From NCBI GenBank assembly GCA_028694275.1, contig JAQUTS010000024.1:1-15326 (forward strand): a stretch of 15,326 nt of DNA, given 5' to 3'. Shown here in pieces: positions 13,312 through 15,326 of the stretch. The notes under the pieces are model-generated. The model worked only from the letters and a program-made list of their open reading frames with translations. It was not told the DNA's origin and made no database searches. How positions within the stretch are numbered: position 1 is the stretch's first letter; each line of letters opens with the position of its first letter. The position numbers and the translations under genes were made by a program. This DNA is from Candidatus Gastranaerophilales bacterium. GTDB lineage: Bacteria; Cyanobacteriota; Vampirovibrionia; Gastranaerophilales; CAJFVJ01.

Positions 13312-14148
13312 CTATTGAAGTAGGCTTAAAGCCAATCCCGGCTGTTGATTTGCTTGTTGCAACATTGCAGTTGCTGTTTGTTTCAAGATATTTTGTTTTG
13401 TCATTTGTGCTGTTTCTGCAGCGATATCTGTATCTTGAATTACAGACTGAGCTGATGACATGTTTTCTTTTCTGACATCTATTCTTGAGATAGTGCCTTG
13501 AAGACGGTTGATTGCAGCACCCATTGAAGATCTTGCCACAGATATTGAGCTAAGAGCTGTATCCAAAGCTGTGATTTGACCTTGAGCAGCTGTTGCAGTA
13601 GATATAGTATTAGTTAGAGCCGGCATATCACTTGAACCTGCTTGGAAATCACCAAACACTGAGCCGATATCAATCCTATCATCCGCTGTGTTGTTAGTAC
13701 CAATTTGGAGCACAACAGCACTTGCATCACCATTTAACAGTTTCATATCTGAGAATGAAGAACTTTTTGCAATTCTGTCGATCTCTTTTGCACGGTCTTG
13801 GAATTCTTGGTTCAGCATATCTCTTTCTGAAGATGAATAAACCCCGTTAGCTGCTTGCACTGCAAGGTCTCTCATACGCTGTAAGTTGTCTTGAATTACA
13901 GACAAATCAGATTCTGCAGTTTGTATCATGTTGATACCTGTTTGTGCGTTTCTTTTTGCCACATCTGATGCTGATACTTGTGTTCCTATCTTTTTAGATA
14001 GTGACAAACCTGCTGCATCATCTCCGGCAGAATTGATTCTCAAACCGCTTGATAATTTTTGCATGCTGGTAGATAAAGCATTACCTGCATTTGATAAATA
14101 ACGCTGAGTCAATATTGAACTCATGTTTGTGTTTACTACTAAACTCAT
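13312..14148 (-). CDS. fliC: Flagellin 1 (short D0-D1 type)
   Basis: Structural subunit of the flagellar filament, exported by the flagellar type III system. The 278-residue protein consists of N-terminal D0/D1 helices (1-135, with KLSSGLRINSAGDDAAGL at 31-48), a short central connector (about 136-195) without D2/D3 domains, and the C-terminal D1/D0 helices ending in MLQQANQQPGLALSLLQ. The D1 patch QRMRDLAVQ (90-98) and E115 match the positions of Salmonella FliC that contact TLR5. A strong AAGGAG site lies 7 nt before the ATG. It is preceded on the same strand by a second flagellin gene with its own terminator, so this gene probably has a separate promoter in its 245-bp leader. Confidence 0.97.
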   Translation of the reverse strand: MSLVVNTNMSSILTQRYLSNAGNALSTSMQKLSSGLRINSAGDDAAGLSLSKKIGTQVSASDVAKRNAQTGINMIQTAESDLSVIQDNLQRMRDLAVQAANGVYSSSERDMLNQEFQDRAKEIDRIAKSSSFSDMKLLNGDASAVVLQIGTNNTADDRIDIGSVFGDFQAGSSDMPALTNTISTATAAQGQITALDTALSSISVARSSMGAAINRLQGTISRIDVRKENMSSAQSVIQDTDIAAETAQMTKQNILKQTATAMLQQANQQPGLALSLLQ

Positions 14149-14394
14149 AACAATACTCCTTTATGTTTTGACGTACTTCCCTGTTGTGCTCTGCTTAAGA
14201 GTTTTTTGTTTTACACACATACCTTTTTGACGAACTTGATAATAATCCGTTTTGTTTTTTCTTAAGACTTAATAACACACATCGTTCCTCTGAACAGTTT
14301 CATAATAATCGTTTTTTTGACCTTTGAATATTCTTATTTGGTTCGAATTTTATCCAACTTTAGATGTGATTTTTTTGTTTTTTGAGCTTTTCAT
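14149..14394 (-). promoter_or_regulatory. Flagellin 1 leader with degenerate tandem repeat
   Basis: Two imperfect copies of about 60-67 bp. In each, read on the plus strand, the order is CTTAAG (14194 and 14261), ACACACAT (14213 and 14275), GAAC (14232 and 14292) and ATAATAATC (14239 and 14302). Read as mRNA, the upstream copy has AGAGGA before a six-codon frame starting ATGTGT; the second copy also has ATGTGTGT but with poorer spacing. The repeats lie in what should be the 5' untranslated region. No standard sigma70 promoter was found. Confidence 0.5.
14334..14362 (-). promoter_or_regulatory. Possible sigma28-type flagellar promoter of flagellin 1
   Basis: On the minus strand TAAAGTT (14356-14362) matches the -35 element of FliA/SigD promoters. 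The region about 15-16 bp downstream reads ACCAAATA, a weak match to GCCGATAT. Because a terminator lies just upstream, the flagellin 1 promoter must fall in this leader if the genes are separate. Confidence 0.35.
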
Positions 14395-14425
14395 AAAAAA
14401 AAGGGCTAAATATTTAGCCCTTTTT
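14395..14425 (-). terminator. Rho-independent terminator after flagellin 2
   Basis: The perfect palindrome GGGCTAAAT / ATTTAGCCC (14403-14420) is flanked by A-run and T-run, giving an eight-T tail on the minus strand. It lies about 60 bp beyond the flagellin 2 stop codon. Confidence 0.92.
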
Positions 14426-14486
14426 GATCTTAGGAAATTATCCTTTATATTTATATTTGACTGTAGAGATCTGTTTCCTTTCTTGA

Positions 14487-15326
14487 TTACTGAAGCAAGC
14501 TCAATGCCAATCCTGGCTGTTGGTTTGCTTGTTGTAACATTGCTGTTGCTGTTTGTTTCAAGATGCTTTGTTTTGTCATTTGAGCTGACTCATAAGCAAT
14601 ATCTGTATCTTGGATTGTAGACTGAGCAGATGCCATGTTTTCTTTTCTAGTATCTATTCTTGAAATAGTACCTTGAAGACGGTTAATTGTAGCACCCATT
14701 GAGGATCTAGTTACAGACACTGAACTGATAGCAGCATCCATTAAAGCAATTGCACCTTGAGCATTGGTAACTGATGATATGCCGCCTGTTGTTGTAGGCA
14801 TACTATTTTGACCTGCTTGGAAGTTTTTGAAGACGCTTGAAATATCAATCCTGTCCTCTGCTGCCACATTGTTTGTACCAACTTGCAATACAAGAGCTCC
14901 TGCTGCCAAGTTAGCATTCAAGAGTTTTCTGTCTGAAAAAGATGAACTTGCTGCAATTCTGTTGATTTCATTTGCACGATCTGTATACTCTTGGCTTAGC
15001 ATTCTTCTTTCAGAAGATGAGTAGACACCGTTGGCTGCTTGCACTGCAAGGTCTCTCATACGCTGCAAGTTGTCTTGGATTACTCCCAAATCAGACTCTG
15101 CAGTTTGTATCATGTTGATACCTGTTTGTGCGTTTCTTTTTGCTACATCTGATGCTGATACTTGTGTTCCTATTTTTTTAGTAAGAGACAGACCTGCTGA
15201 ATCATCTGAGGCTGAATTGATTCTCAAACCACTTGATAATCTCTGCATACTTGTGGATAGAGAATTACCTGCATTTTGCAAGTAACGTTGAGTTAACATT
15301 GAACTCATGTTTGTGTTTACTACTAG
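14487..15326 (-). CDS. fliC: Flagellin 2 (partial, N terminus beyond right edge)
   Basis: Second flagellar filament subunit, a close paralogue of flagellin 1. The window holds 279 codons and reads LVVNTNMSSMLTQRYLQNAG at its left end of translation, so by comparison with flagellin 1 (MSLVVNTNMSS) only the codons for Met-Ser are missing. The ATG at 15308 is therefore an internal Met. D0/D1 N- and C-terminal regions are nearly identical to flagellin 1, including QRMRDLAVQ, the E at the position of FliC E114 (SQEYTDR) and the ending LQQANQQPGLALSLLQ. The central part (about GALVLQVGTNNVAAEDR to SVTRSSMG) differs. It ends in its own terminator at 14395-14425. Tandem paralogues suggest gene duplication and allow recombination or a mixed filament. 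Confidence 0.96.
   Translation of the reverse strand, partial: LVVNTNMSSMLTQRYLQNAGNSLSTSMQRLSSGLRINSASDDSAGLSLTKKIGTQVSASDVAKRNAQTGINMIQTAESDLGVIQDNLQRMRDLAVQAANGVYSSSERRMLSQEYTDRANEINRIAASSSFSDRKLLNANLAAGALVLQVGTNNVAAEDRIDISSVFKNFQAGQNSMPTTTGGISSVTNAQGAIALMDAAISSVSVTRSSMGATINRLQGTISRIDTRKENMASAQSTIQDTDIAYESAQMTKQSILKQTATAMLQQANQQPGLALSLLQ

Noticed and set aside
15306..15308. ATG at 15308 as the start of flagellin 2
   Set aside because: The frame stays open to the edge and matches flagellin 1 residues 3-8 (LVVNTN), so the true start is outside the window.
1..15326. Defence system, prophage or integrative element
   Set aside because: No integrase, transposase, nuclease, toxin-antitoxin or phage structural gene was found; most genes are housekeeping or envelope genes.

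Overview
The window looks like chromosomal DNA from an AT-rich, flagellated bacterium with a lipid A outer membrane. Lipid A genes (lpxI, lpxB), short flagellins, YggT and several lineage-type proteins with an N-terminal 'FG' motif (LKFGN, LGFGKK) together suggest an uncultured, gut-type relative of the Cyanobacteria (Vampirovibrionia/Melainabacteria, Gastranaerophilales-like). That placement is inference from gene content and remembered family traits, not from a marker alignment. The lipid A genes argue against Firmicutes. No transposase, integrase, CRISPR array, tRNA or rRNA gene was seen.

Left part (1-2895): a DtxR/MntR-type metal-responsive repressor on the minus strand, with a textbook sigma70 promoter that fixes its start, followed by a large Lys/Glu-rich modular coiled-coil protein with an EF-hand (minus strand). 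A 438-bp divergent spacer contains a set of nested inverted repeats that could be a structured RNA or a complex operator.

Middle left (2896-7045): a plus-strand run of a soluble histidine-kinase-like protein, a polyprenyl diphosphate synthase and signal peptidase I. It converges, with a 35-bp 3' overlap, on a minus-strand pair mtnP-yggT. The mtnP leader can form two mutually exclusive hairpin folds just before the Shine-Dalgarno site. A small unknown gene lies upstream of that leader.

Middle (7046-9103): a small HEAT-like helical protein (plus) and a 278-residue protein with two membrane segments (minus) share a bidirectional terminator. A possible small RNA and rpsT follow. rpsT starts with TTG, as in E. 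coli.

Right part (9104-15326): a tight plus-strand operon of envelope genes, lpxI-lpxB-DUF374 acyltransferase-CDP-alcohol phosphatidyltransferase-trmL, covers consecutive lipid A steps plus phospholipid head-group synthesis. After it comes a GC-richer block of hairpins with an 18-bp direct repeat. Two tandem flagellin genes lie on the minus strand. The second runs off the right edge lacking only its first codons. The first has its own leader with a degenerate ~65-bp tandem repeat.

The observations most worth follow-up are the mtnP leader switch, the nested repeats at 2566-2678, the hairpin block at 13007-13178, the flagellin leader repeats and the modular EF-hand protein.
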